Shown: positions 16,406 through 25,671 of the stretch, one piece after another
Position numbering within the stretch: the first letter of the stretch is position 1
Layout of the letters: each line of letters starts with the position of its first letter
Assembly: GCA_005888095.1 (NCBI GenBank)
Contig: VBKF01000110.1
Coordinates: 1-64,000, forward strand
DNA from: Deltaproteobacteria bacterium
GTDB lineage: Bacteria; Desulfobacterota; Binatia; DP-6
Length of the DNA: 64,000 bases
Direction of reading: 5' to 3'
The notes under the pieces: model-generated
Database searches by the model: none
The model's input: only the letters and a program-made list of their open reading frames with translations
What the model was told of the DNA's origin: nothing
Program-made: the position numbers and the translations under genes

Positions 16406-16418
16406 GCGAACGTCAGCA

Positions 16419-16471
16419 CCGGAGTTGCCCGGTTTCGTGGACTGCGAGTCCATGAACCGGGCAAACTCCGG
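16419..16471 (+). terminator. Long 3' hairpin after paralogue B
   Basis: The left arm 16419-16443 and right arm 16447-16471 are 25-base near-perfect inverted complements with a GCG loop; one T is missing from the left arm and there are mismatches in the TTTCGTGG part. It corresponds to the hairpin after paralogue A. No U-run follows. Confidence 0.65.
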
Positions 16472-16606
16472 CTCAAGATGCGCAAGGGGGGGATCCGCCC
16501 CCGACCGCGTCCTGCCCCCCCTTAACGAGCACGGATTGCGCCGAAAAGGCTGGAACCGGATCAGCGTGTTCAGGGAGGGACGGCGGTTCCAGAGGAAGGT
16601 CGATCA

Positions 16607-17233
16607 ATGAAACGCAACTACCGAACGGTGATCGGGTGGTTGCTGGCGCTGACTCTCGCGTTGCCGTTGGCCGTCGCGACCGTGCAGGGCCAAACGACTC
16701 AGCAACAGCCCTCGGCAAAGGTCACGGCCAAAACCTCGCAGTTCACGCTGATCCCGCCGACCACGGGGACGGGCGACTGGGTCACGATCCTGTCCAATAA
16801 CATCAAGACAGCCGAGATGAAGGACCTGTTCGTCACCGCGGCGCTGGAGGCGGGCGTGTACACACAAACCGCCGTGACCGGCACCGGCACGTCATCGGCA
16901 CGGGGCAAGCTGGAGGTGCGAATCCTGGTCGATGGTCTGGAGATCGAACCCGGGCCGGCCACGTACGCGGACCGGGTGCAGACGCTGTCGACGTTTCTCA
17001 TGCCCACCGAGATGATCGAGCTGATGCTGCGCACGATGCATGCGGCGTCGTTCAGCTTCGTCGGGATCGACATCCCCGTCGGCGTGCACAACGTCGCTGT
17101 GCAAGCTCGCGTGACCACGGAGGGCAGCGCCGTGTCCGGCACGTTCTCGGCGCTCGGCAGCGTTGGCAAGGGAACGATGACCGTCGAATCCGTTCGACTG
17201 ATCAAGGGCGAGGACGTGCCCTTGGTCCCGTGA
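16607..17233 (+). CDS. Exported protein of unknown function upstream of macAB
   Basis: A 208-residue protein with a clear Sec signal peptide (RTVIGWLLALTLALPLAVA, cleavage near VQG/Q). The mature part is rich in Thr, Val and Ser and looks like an all-beta domain, with no cysteine or catalytic motif recognised. The ATG at 16607 has GAGGAAGG about nine bases upstream. The next gene, a MacA-like adaptor, starts 25 bases after the stop, so the protein is probably periplasmic or surface-located and linked with that transporter, either as its substrate or a partner. Confidence 0.65.
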   Translation: MKRNYRTVIGWLLALTLALPLAVATVQGQTTQQQPSAKVTAKTSQFTLIPPTTGTGDWVTILSNNIKTAEMKDLFVTAALEAGVYTQTAVTGTGTSSARGKLEVRILVDGLEIEPGPATYADRVQTLSTFLMPTEMIELMLRTMHAASFSFVGIDIPVGVHNVAVQARVTTEGSAVSGTFSALGSVGKGTMTVESVRLIKGEDVPLVP

Positions 17234-17258
17234 TGGGCCGAGGTAAGACCGTACGAGG

Positions 17259-18419
17259 TTGAAGCGCTTGCTGCGGAACAAGAGCGTGCTGATGATCCTC
17301 CCGGCGGGAGTTGCGCTGGCCGTGTATGTGGGTTTGCGGACGGCATCCTCGCACGCGGCGGCCGAGCGCTACCGGACGGAGGTCGTGCGGCTGGGGGAAA
17401 TTACCCAGACCGTGTCGGCCAACGGCACTCTGAACCCGGTGGTGCTGGTCCGCGTGGGCACCCAGGTGTCGGGCACGGTGAGCAAGCTCCACGCCGACTT
17501 CAACGACCGGGTGCACGAGGGAGAGGTCTTGGTGGAGCTGGATGACCGCCTGTTTCGGGCCCAGGTGCACGAGAGCGAGGCCAAGGTCGGCGACGCCCGG
17601 GCCGCCCTCGAGCTGGCCGTCGCCAACGAGGCCAGGATGCGCCAGCTGCACCGCCAGGGCTTCATCTCGCAGCAAGAGCTCGACCAGGTGGAGGAGGCGG
17701 CGAAGGCGGCGCGGGCGCAGCTGGCGCTGGCGCAGGCGCAATTGGAGAAGGATCGCACCAATCTCGCCTACACGGTCATCCGCTCGCCTGTCTCGGGCGT
17801 GGTCGTCGACCGGCAGGTGGACGTGGGCCAGACCGTGGCGGCGAGCTTCCAGACGCCGACTTTGTTCCTCATCGCCCAGGATCTCTCCAGGATGCAGATC
17901 GACACGAGCTTCGCCGAGGCCGACATCGGCAGCATCCGGGTCGGGCAACCGGTGCACTTCAAGGTAGATGCCTTCCCCGACCGTTCGTTCCAGGGAACGG
18001 TCAAGCTCATCCGCCTCAATCCCGTGACGCAGCAGAACGTCGTGACCTACGACGTGGTCATCGCGGTCGACAACCCGGACCAGATCCTGCTGCCGGGGAT
18101 GACCGCCTACGTGAATATCGTGGTCGCCCGGCGCCAGGGCGTGCCGGTGGTGTCCAACGCAGCGCTGCGCTTCAGGCCGCTGGAGCCTGCCCCGGTGGCA
18201 GCGCCACCGCAGGGGCGCGGAGGCCGCGCGGCCACGGTATACGTGCTCGAGAATGACCAGCTGCGCCGCGTCAGCATCGTCCCGGGAATCACCGACAACC
18301 GCCACACCGAGATCGTCTCCGGCGAGGTCAAGCCCGGCGTCCAGGTGGTGCTCGAGGACCGGCAGGCCAGCGCTCCGGCCAGCTCGCCGGCGGGCACCTT
18401 CCAGGTCAGGCTGTTCTGA
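17259..18419 (+). CDS. macA: MacA-like periplasmic adaptor (membrane fusion protein)
   Basis: A 386-residue HlyD/RND-type adaptor for an ABC exporter. Residues 8-28 are an N-terminal membrane anchor. A lipoyl-like half motif follows (SANGTLNPVVLVRVGTQVSG), then a coiled-coil hairpin (about residues 95-165), the second lipoyl half (TVIRSPVSGVVVDRQVDVGQ) and beta-barrel domains. A stop at 17244 limits the frame; TTG at 17259 gives MKRLLRNKSVLMIL, with later alternatives at 17268 and 17292. The stop overlaps the ATG of the ATPase gene by one base. No TolC homologue is in the window. Confidence 0.88.
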   Translation: MKRLLRNKSVLMILPAGVALAVYVGLRTASSHAAAERYRTEVVRLGEITQTVSANGTLNPVVLVRVGTQVSGTVSKLHADFNDRVHEGEVLVELDDRLFRAQVHESEAKVGDARAALELAVANEARMRQLHRQGFISQQELDQVEEAAKAARAQLALAQAQLEKDRTNLAYTVIRSPVSGVVVDRQVDVGQTVAASFQTPTLFLIAQDLSRMQIDTSFAEADIGSIRVGQPVHFKVDAFPDRSFQGTVKLIRLNPVTQQNVVTYDVVIAVDNPDQILLPGMTAYVNIVVARRQGVPVVSNAALRFRPLEPAPVAAPPQGRGGRAATVYVLENDQLRRVSIVPGITDNRHTEIVSGEVKPGVQVVLEDRQASAPASSPAGTFQVRLF

Positions 18420-19137
18420 TGCCGGGCGCGCCGTTCATCCGTCTGACCCACCTCGGCAAGCACTACGAGACGAGGGCGGGGCCCGTTCCGGTGCTGAAGG
18501 ACGTGAACCTCGACATCGAGCCGGCGGAGTTCGTCGCCATCATGGGGCCCTCCGGGTCGGGGAAATCGACGCTCATGAGCATCCTCGGCTGCCTCGACGC
18601 GCAGAGCGGCGGCACCTACGCGCTCGAGGGCCGCGACGTCGGCACGCTGAGCCGCGACCAGCTCGCCGATCTGCGCAACCGGGTGATCGGCTTCGTCTTC
18701 CAGGGTTTCAACCTGCTGCCCCGGGCAACCCTGCTGGACAACGTGGCGTTGCCGCTGGTGTACGCGAGGGTCGGCAGGTCGGAGCGGCTCGCCAGGGCCC
18801 GGGAGATGCTCGAGCGCGTGGGGCTGGGCCCGTATACGGCGTCGCTGCCCGATCAGATCTCCGGCGGGCAGCAGCAGCGCGTGGCCATCGCCCGGGCCTT
18901 GATCAATCGCCCGCGCCTGATCCTGGCGGACGAGCCGACGGGCAACCTGGATACCCGGACCGGTCAGGAGATCATGGGCCTCTTGCGGCAGCTCAACGCA
19001 GACGAGGGGATCACCGTCGTCCTGGTGACCCACGATCCGGACATCGCCACGCACGCCCAGCGCCTCGTGCATCTGGTGGACGGGCAGGTGGCGGAGGACG
19101 GGCCGCTGCCGCGCCGCGCGGCGGGGTCGAGAGCGCG

Positions 19138-19141
<4 letters not shown>
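18419..19141 (+). CDS. MacB-type ABC transporter ATPase
   Basis: A 240-residue ABC ATPase of the MacB/LolD group. It has Walker [11 protein letters not shown]-loop [10 protein letters not shown], signature [14 protein letters not shown], Walker [13 protein letters not shown] and the switch histidine in VLVTHDP. In canonical MacB the ATPase and permease are one chain; here they are split into two genes that overlap as ATGA, as in many MacB-like systems. It powers extrusion of a periplasmic substrate through the adaptor and an outer-membrane channel. Confidence 0.93.
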
Positions 19142-20361
<1,220 letters not shown>

Positions 20362-20384
20362 CCGCAGGCTGTCAGCCCCGCACG

Positions 20385-21014
20385 CTACGGCTCGATCAGG
20401 CCCCGTCGGATGGCGTAGCGCACCAGGCTCGCGGTCTCGTGGATGTCGAGCTTCCGCATCACGCTGTTCCGATGGTACTCCGCGGTCTTGACGCTCATGC
20501 CGAGGAGCGAGGCGACCTCCTTCGTGGTCTTCCCTTCGGCCACGAGGTGCAGGACCGCGCGCTCGCGGGGCGTCAAGGGATCGCGCAGGTCCTTCTTCGT
20601 CCGGTACGCCTCCACCACCGCCCCGGACACGCTCGGGCTGAGATAGACGGCGCCCCGGGAGACCTCCCGGACCGCCCGGACGAGATCCGTGACGGCCTGG
20701 CTCTTCAGCACGTACCCCCGGATGCCCATCTGGAGGGCCTGCAAGACATAGGTATCCTCCCCGTGCATGGTGAGGAGGATCGTCCGCGTGCGCGGGCAGG
20801 CCTTTTGGATCTCGCGGGCCGCGTCGAGACCGTTCAGGAGTGGCATGCTCACGTCGAGCACTGCCACGTCGGGACGGAGCGCGCAGGCCAGGCGCACCGC
20901 CTCACGGCCGTCGGCGGCCTCGCCGACCACCTGGAGTCCTTCTCGCTCCAGGACCGCCTTCAGAGACTGACAGACGATGAGGTGGTCGTCGGCGAGCAGG
21001 ACCCGGATCGCCAT
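20385..21014 (-). CDS. NarL/LuxR-type response regulator
   Basis: A 209-residue regulator. Residues 1-120 are a receiver domain (IRVLLADDH, phosphoacceptor Asp in VAVLDVSMP, TILLTMHGE, GYVLKS), and about 145-205 are a LuxR helix-turn-helix (LTPRERAVLHLVAEGKTTKE, then MSVKTAEYHRNSVMRKL). The ATG at 21014 gives a normal N-terminus; upstream reading is antisense. It starts one base after the stop of the histidine kinase gene, its evident partner. It is the last gene of the stressosome-type operon and therefore the probable output of the whole cascade. Confidence 0.94.
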   Translation of the reverse strand: MAIRVLLADDHLIVCQSLKAVLEREGLQVVGEAADGREAVRLACALRPDVAVLDVSMPLLNGLDAAREIQKACPRTRTILLTMHGEDTYVLQALQMGIRGYVLKSQAVTDLVRAVREVSRGAVYLSPSVSGAVVEAYRTKKDLRDPLTPRERAVLHLVAEGKTTKEVASLLGMSVKTAEYHRNSVMRKLDIHETASLVRYAIRRGLIEP

Positions 21015-21015
21015 C

Positions 21016-21948
21016 TCATCCCTCCAGGGGAACGGCAACGTGCACTCTCGTGCCGCAGCCGGGGGACGACGTGATCTGCAGGCTTCCGCGGAGGGGATCG
21101 AGCCGCTCCCGGATGCCCACGAGGCCGAGCCCCGGGCCCCCCCTCTGCGCCAGGGCGGTCGCCGCGTCGAAGCCGACGCCGTCGTCCGCAACAGAGCAGC
21201 GAACCGCCCGCGCCTCGCGCTGGACCTGGATCTTCACGTGCGCGGGATGTGCGTGCCGAACGGCGTTGGTCAGCGCCTCCTGCGCGATCCGGTAGAGCGC
21301 CGTCTCCACCGCGGGCGGCAGACGACCGTGGGTCGAGCCCCTCACCTCGACCGACAGTCCGGTCCGCTTCGCCACGCCCTCGGCTAGGAACTGGAGCGCG
21401 GGCACGAGTCCAAGGTCGTCGAGCATCGTCGGCCGGAGCTCGTGCGACAGGCGCCGGAGCTCGCCCTCGATCCGATCGAGCAGATCCCGGACCTCCTCGA
21501 GCCGGCTTCGCATGGACTGCGGCAGATCGCGGGCCAGCGCATCCAGCGCGATGTGCACCGATGCGAGCAGCTGTGCGGCCTCGTCGTGCAGCGTGTGGGC
21601 GATGCGCTTGGCCTCCTCCTCGAGCCTCTCGTTGAGCCGGCGCAGCGCGCTGTTCGCTTCGCGGGACGCACGATGCGTCATCTCGAAGGGGGAGAGGCTC
21701 TCCATGAAGAACGCCTGAGCCGCCTCCGCCGCCTTGGCGCGAGCCTCGAACGCGGCCTGCGGCAGCACAGAGGCCCGGAGGGCCTCATGGTACAGCGTTC
21801 CCATCTCGAGGACGCCGAGGCCGTCGACGATGGCTTGGCGTCCGAGCTCGTACGCGCGTGCCAGCCCCGCCTCCCCCCCTTCGTCCAGGTACTCCTCGAG
21901 GGCGCGCCGGTACTGCTCCGCAAGCTCGTCTCGGGTCTTCTCGCTCAA
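21016..21948 (-). CDS. Histidine kinase with RsbU-like N-terminal domain
   Basis: A 310-residue soluble kinase. Residues 1-75 (EQYRRALEEYLDEGGEAGLA, then AYELGRQAIVDGLGVLEM) match the helical N-terminal domain of the phosphatase RsbU, which in Bacillus binds RsbT. Residues 105-175 are a coiled coil plus HisKA_3 with the phosphohistidine in HTLHDEAAQ, and 205-305 are HATPase_c (EALTNAVRHAHPA, VADDGVGFD, GLGLVGIRERL). The start is TTG at 21948, with GGAGG seven bases upstream; it overlaps the stop of the phosphatase gene. The RsbU-type domain replaces the usual sensor, so RsbT is the likely activator. Confidence 0.85.
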   Translation of the reverse strand: MSEKTRDELAEQYRRALEEYLDEGGEAGLARAYELGRQAIVDGLGVLEMGTLYHEALRASVLPQAAFEARAKAAEAAQAFFMESLSPFEMTHRASREANSALRRLNERLEEEAKRIAHTLHDEAAQLLASVHIALDALARDLPQSMRSRLEEVRDLLDRIEGELRRLSHELRPTMLDDLGLVPALQFLAEGVAKRTGLSVEVRGSTHGRLPPAVETALYRIAQEALTNAVRHAHPAHVKIQVQREARAVRCSVADDGVGFDAATALAQRGGPGLGLVGIRERLDPLRGSLQITSSPGCGTRVHVAVPLEG

Positions 21949-22562
21949 GCCGTGCCTCCACGATAACGCGCCACCAGCACCAGGGCGTCGTCCGTGCCAC
22001 GGGCGTAGCGGGAGAGGATGCGGTCGGCCGCCGGTTGCGGCGGGACGAGCGGGAGCAGCTCTTCCGCAAACCCGGGGCGGATCCCGTCCGTGGCGAGGAT
22101 CAGCGTATCGCCCGGATTGACGGCGTACGTCGAGGCGCGCAGCGGCGGCAGGTGGCTCCCCACGACCCCGGAGCGCAGCAGCAGCGTATCGGACGCCGGG
22201 CTGCCGAACGGCCCGACGCGCTGGAGCACGCCCGCCACGCTGCCCACCCCGCACCACGCCATCGTCGGTTCGCCGGCGTGGAACGACGCCAAGCTCATCA
22301 CCACTCCGCGCGTGTGGCGGAGCCCTTCGTGGCAGCGGTAGAACAGCGCGGCCAGGGGCTCGGAGGCGAATTGGCCGAGCGTGGCTGCCGCGATTCTCGC
22401 CGCGGCGGCCGCCTCGTGGCCGTGGCCGAGGCCGTCCACCGCCGCCAGCAGGACGCCGCCCGCGAACGGCTGGACCACGCAGCAGTCGCCGTTCTCGACC
22501 TGTCCGCCGAGCGCCAGCTCGGCGACGCCCCACTCGATGAGCCGCGTGCTCACCGCTTCCAT
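21945..22562 (-). CDS. rsbX: RsbX-like PP2C/SpoIIE-type serine phosphatase
   Basis: A 205-residue stand-alone PP2C-type phosphatase. Metal-binding motifs are visible as ENGDCCVV, AAVDGLGHGHEA, ILATDGI and TDDALVLVARY. It has no sensor or receiver domain, which fits RsbX, the feedback phosphatase that removes phosphates from RsbR and RsbS. The ATG at 22562 overlaps the rsbT-like gene by 13 bases; an in-frame GTG at 22553 would overlap its stop as GTGA and is a good alternative. It is placed between rsbT and the histidine kinase gene. Confidence 0.87.
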   Translation of the reverse strand: MEAVSTRLIEWGVAELALGGQVENGDCCVVQPFAGGVLLAAVDGLGHGHEAAAAARIAAATLGQFASEPLAALFYRCHEGLRHTRGVVMSLASFHAGEPTMAWCGVGSVAGVLQRVGPFGSPASDTLLLRSGVVGSHLPPLRASTYAVNPGDTLILATDGIRPGFAEELLPLVPPQPAADRILSRYARGTDDALVLVARYRGGTA

Positions 22563-23023
22563 TTCTTCACCGTCACGGTGGTCCCCCGGCCGACCTCGGA
22601 GACGATGTCGAACTCGTCGGTGAGCCGCCTGACACCCGGGAGCCCGAGGCCCAGGCCGCCGGAGGTGGAGAAGCCGCTCTGCAGGGCCCGGGCGACATTG
22701 GGGATCCCCGGACCGTCGTCGCGGGCGACCACCATGATCCCGAGCGTCCCGTCCCGCTCGATGCTCTTCAGGACGATGCGGCCGCGCTTGGCGTAGAGGA
22801 CGATGTTGCGGGTCAGCTCGGAGATCGCCGTGGCAACCAGCGTGAGATCGGTGGGTCCGAATCCCAGCGCGGCCGCGAGCTCCCGCCCCTTCTGGCGGGC
22901 GAAGACCACATCGGCATCCGAGCGAACCGGGATCGAAGTCTCGCCGGGCCGGTCGACGTCCGCCGCCTTCGGTCGAGGCGCCGGACCGTCGGATGCCGCT
23001 GCGCGTCGCCGCTCACGGCCCAC
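22550..23023 (-). CDS. rsbT: RsbT-like serine kinase
   Basis: A 157-residue GHKL-fold kinase. After a 30-residue Arg/Pro-rich extension it reads IPVRSDADVVFARQKGRELA, typical of RsbT, then the N box (ISELTRNIVLYAKRG), G1 (DDGPGIPN) and G2 (GGLGLGLPGVRRL). RsbT phosphorylates RsbS and RsbR in the stressosome and, once released, binds RsbU. The start is GTG at 23023, supported by GGGGAGG about five bases upstream; it overlaps the end of rsbS by 11 bases. No RsbU is encoded here, and the RsbU-like domain is on the histidine kinase instead. Confidence 0.9.
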   Translation of the reverse strand: MGRERRRAAASDGPAPRPKAADVDRPGETSIPVRSDADVVFARQKGRELAAALGFGPTDLTLVATAISELTRNIVLYAKRGRIVLKSIERDGTLGIMVVARDDGPGIPNVARALQSGFSTSGGLGLGLPGVRRLTDEFDIVSEVGRGTTVTVKKWKR

Positions 23024-23399
23024 GGGCCTCCCCTTCCTTGACGATCCGCTTCCTCTTCCTGTCCAGCAGCGCGAGCCCTTCTTCCAGGTCGAGCGCGGTG
23101 TTGACGTCCTCCAGCGTCAGCCCCAGCTCCACCATGGAGAACGCCACCTCGGGCTGGATGCCGACGATCACCGTCTCGGCCCCGCGCAGCCGGGTCATGT
23201 GCGCGACGTCCCGCAACGTTCGGACGGCAAACGAGTCCATCACGTCGAGCGCGGTGATGTCGACGACCACCCCGCGCGAGCGGCACCGGCCCACCTGGGC
23301 GACCAGGCCGTCTCGGAAACCTCGCAAGTCGGCGTCGGTGAGCGCCGTCGGAATGGTCGCGATGAGGTAGTGGCCTTGCTTGAGGATCGGCACCACCAT
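23013..23399 (-). CDS. rsbS: RsbS-like STAS protein
   Basis: A 128-residue single-domain STAS protein and stressosome scaffold. MVVPILKQGHYLIATIP is the typical N-terminus, and ALDVMDSFAVRTLRDV holds the serine expected to be phosphorylated by RsbT. The GVVVDITAL and AETVIVGIQPEVAFSMVELG segments complete the fold. The ATG has GGAGG five bases upstream. It starts 23 bases after rsbR. Unphosphorylated RsbS sequesters RsbT in known systems. Confidence 0.92.
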   Translation of the reverse strand: MVVPILKQGHYLIATIPTALTDADLRGFRDGLVAQVGRCRSRGVVVDITALDVMDSFAVRTLRDVAHMTRLRGAETVIVGIQPEVAFSMVELGLTLEDVNTALDLEEGLALLDRKRKRIVKEGEARGP

Positions 23400-23422
23400 C
23401 TTCGCCTCCGTCGCTGCCCCCC

Positions 23423-24352
23423 CTAGGGCTTCTCCTCGAGCAACCGTTCCGCTTCCTCGATGCCGCCCTGCAGGTCGCCGACGGTATTCATCTTGCTCAG
23501 GTCGACGCCGAGGGTGACCAGGGTCTGGGCGATCTCGGGTGACAGACCGGTGACGATCACCATCGCGCCCAGGAGCCGCGACGCGTCCACGGTCCGCACC
23601 AGGTGGTTCGCCACGTTCGAGTCCATGGCCGGGACGCCCGTGATGTCGATCACCACCACCTTGGCGCGGTTGGCGCGGATGGCGCGCAGCAGCTGCTCGG
23701 TCAGCTGGCGGGCGCGCTGGGCGTCGATGAGGCCGATGATGGGCAGGATGAGCAGCCGCTCGCGGACCGGCAACACGGGCGTGGACAGCTCACGGATGGC
23801 TTCCTGCTGCTCGCGGATCACGCGCTCGCGCTCCTGCACGAACCCCACGGCCACGGTGATCGCGATGCGGTTTGCGGCGGGCTCGTAGGCGTCGAGGACC
23901 CGGTTCAGCATCTCGAAGTCGGCCTGGTACTTGGCGAACAGCGAGCGGGCGAGCACATCGCGCAGCAGCAGCACGATGCCGACCACCTCGTGGGTCTCGA
24001 CACCTCGCGGGATGATGCGCTCGGACAGGTTTCGGGCGTATGCCTGCAGCGCCTCGAGGGTCCCGGTCTCCAGGGCATCGAGGTAGTTGTCGTACACCGA
24101 CGTGGCTTCCGCGAAGATCTCCTCCCGGCTCATGGCACTGAGCAGGCGCGCGTCGATGATCCGCTCGGCCCATTCGTCACGAAGCCGGGTGCGGGCCCGC
24201 CGGAGGTGCGCCACGAGCTCACGCAGCAGCACCCCCGTCGAGGCGCCGGCCGGTGGCTCCACTCGTGGCTCGGCAGCGCGCCGGCCGGCCCTCGGGCGCC
24301 CGGACGGCGGGCGGGCCGACTCCACCCGCGCTTGGGACCGATGCGCTCTCAT
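23423..24352 (-). CDS. rsbR: RsbR-like stressosome sensor/STAS protein
   Basis: A 309-residue protein. After a low-complexity Arg/Pro N-terminus, residues 40-180 form a helical sensor domain (LRELVAHLRRARTRLRDEWA) of the RsbR/RsbRD type, linked by a helix to a STAS domain (about 190-305). The STAS part carries VPAMDSNVANHLVRTVDASR, in which Ser or Thr residues correspond to the RsbT target sites of RsbR. The ATG at 24352 was chosen because AGGAGG lies eight bases upstream; a longer frame starting at 24460 has no such site. It is first in the stressosome run and is 104 bases downstream of the inositol-phosphate synthase gene. Confidence 0.9.
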   Translation of the reverse strand: MRAHRSQARVESARPPSGRPRAGRRAAEPRVEPPAGASTGVLLRELVAHLRRARTRLRDEWAERIIDARLLSAMSREEIFAEATSVYDNYLDALETGTLEALQAYARNLSERIIPRGVETHEVVGIVLLLRDVLARSLFAKYQADFEMLNRVLDAYEPAANRIAITVAVGFVQERERVIREQQEAIRELSTPVLPVRERLLILPIIGLIDAQRARQLTEQLLRAIRANRAKVVVIDITGVPAMDSNVANHLVRTVDASRLLGAMVIVTGLSPEIAQTLVTLGVDLSKMNTVGDLQGGIEEAERLLEEKP

Positions 24353-24456
24353 GGTCTCGGCCTCCTGGTGCCTCCCTCTCGAATCCCTACCCCGCACCCA
24401 CTGCTGCAAGCTGCTGCCCTTCCGTGAGCGTCGCGCCATCCCCCATACAATTCGGA

Positions 24457-25671
24457 TCATCCCACGCTTTCCCTGCGCGAGGAATCACCATCGTTCGTGA
24501 TCGATCGCCCCGGGTCGCGTGATGCGGCGCCGCCAACCGCTCGGCCATGGAGAGACTCGCGCGCGCGGCGCTCGAGCTGTGGAGCCGCTATCCACGAGCC
24601 GCCTATGAAGTCCTCGATGAGCTGGCGCGCTTGATCGTCGGTATACTGCTTCGGCGGCGTCTTCATCAGATAGGCCGATGGACCCTCCAGCGGCCCGGCG
24701 ATCCCGCGGTCGAGGGCCAGCTTGGCGCAGCGCACCGCGTCGATCACCACCCCGGCGCTGTTCGGGCTGTCCCACACCTCCATCTTGACCTCGGTGTTGA
24801 GCGGCACGTTCCCGAAGGTCGTGCCTTCCAGCCGGATGTAGGCCCACTTGCGGTCGGTCAGCCATGGCACGTAGTCGCTCGGCCCGACGTGGATCGCGTC
24901 CGCCGGCAGCGCATAGTCGAGCTGGCTGGTCACCGCGCCGGTCTTGGAGATCTTCTTGGACTCCAGCCGCTCGCGATCCAGCATGTTGTAGAAGTCCATG
25001 TTGCCGCCGAAGTTGAGCTGGTAGGTCCGGTCGAGTCGCACGCCGCGCTCCCGGAACAGATTGGCCAGCACGCGATGGAGGATCGTCGCGCCCACCTGGC
25101 TCTTGATGTCGTCGCCAATGATCGGCAGCCCGCGGTCGGCGAAGCGCTTGGCCCAGTACGGCTGCGAGGCCACGAAGACCGGGATGCAGTTGACGAACCC
25201 GCAGCCGGCATCGAGGACCTGCTCGATGTACCACTTGGTCGCCATCTCCGAACCGACCGGCAGGTAGTTCACGACCACATCGGTGCCGGTGTCTGTGAGG
25301 ATCTTCACGATGTCGGCGGTCGACCCCCGCGCCTTCTTCACCCGGCTGCCGAGGTACTTGCCCAGGCCGTCGTGGGTCATGCCGCGGTCGACGCGCACGT
25401 TCAGCTTCGGCACGTCGGTGAACTTGATGGTGTTGTTGGGAGCGGCGAAGATCGCCTCGGACAGGTCCAGACCGACCTTGCTCTCGACGACATCGAAGGC
25501 GGCGGAGAACTCGACGCGGTCGATACGATACCCGCCCAGGTTGACATGCATCAGGCCGGGGACGAACCCGTCTTCGGCGGCGCTGCGGTAGAACTCGACC
25601 CCCTGCACCAGCGACGAGGCGCAATTGCCGACGCCGATGATCGCAACCCGCACCGTTTGACCGTTCTTCAT
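24457..25671 (-). CDS. ino1: Myo-inositol-1-phosphate synthase
   Basis: A 404-residue NAD-dependent enzyme converting glucose 6-phosphate to 1D-myo-inositol 3-phosphate. The NAD-binding start [18 protein letters not shown] and later motifs [27 protein letters not shown] and [13 protein letters not shown] match the actinobacterial/bacterial type. About 40 extra C-terminal residues are low in complexity. Its ATG at 25671 overlaps the stop of the ATP-grasp kinase gene as ATGA, with GGGAG eight bases upstream, so the two proteins are made together. In most bacteria the product feeds phosphatidylinositol or mycothiol; no such genes are adjacent here. Confidence 0.95.
   Translation of the reverse strand: MKNGQTVRVAIIGVGNCASSLVQGVEFYRSAAEDGFVPGLMHVNLGGYRIDRVEFSAAFDVVESKVGLDLSEAIFAAPNNTIKFTDVPKLNVRVDRGMTHDGLGKYLGSRVKKARGSTADIVKILTDTGTDVVVNYLPVGSEMATKWYIEQVLDAGCGFVNCIPVFVASQPYWAKRFADRGLPIIGDDIKSQVGATILHRVLANLFRERGVRLDRTYQLNFGGNMDFYNMLDRERLESKKISKTGAVTSQLDYALPADAIHVGPSDYVPWLTDRKWAYIRLEGTTFGNVPLNTEVKMEVWDSPNSAGVVIDAVRCAKLALDRGIAGPLEGPSAYLMKTPPKQYTDDQARQLIEDFIGGSWIAAPQLERRARESLHGRAVGGAASRDPGRSITNDGDSSRRESVG

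Larger units (their letters stand above)
15256..16471 (+). repeat. Tandem duplication of a small secreted-protein gene with its flanks
   Basis: Two direct copies, about 15256-15844 and 15892-16471, offset by 636 bases. Similarity covers an upstream inverted repeat, two conserved upstream blocks, the ribosome binding site, the coding region and a 3' hairpin. The copies have diverged by substitutions and small indels, so the duplication is not very recent. Confidence 0.8.

Noticed and set aside
15774..16471. Integron-like attC sites after each small secreted gene
   Set aside because: The inverted repeats are in the opposite orientation to attC cores (GTT and AAC placed the wrong way round), and there is no integrase. 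They look like 3' hairpins.
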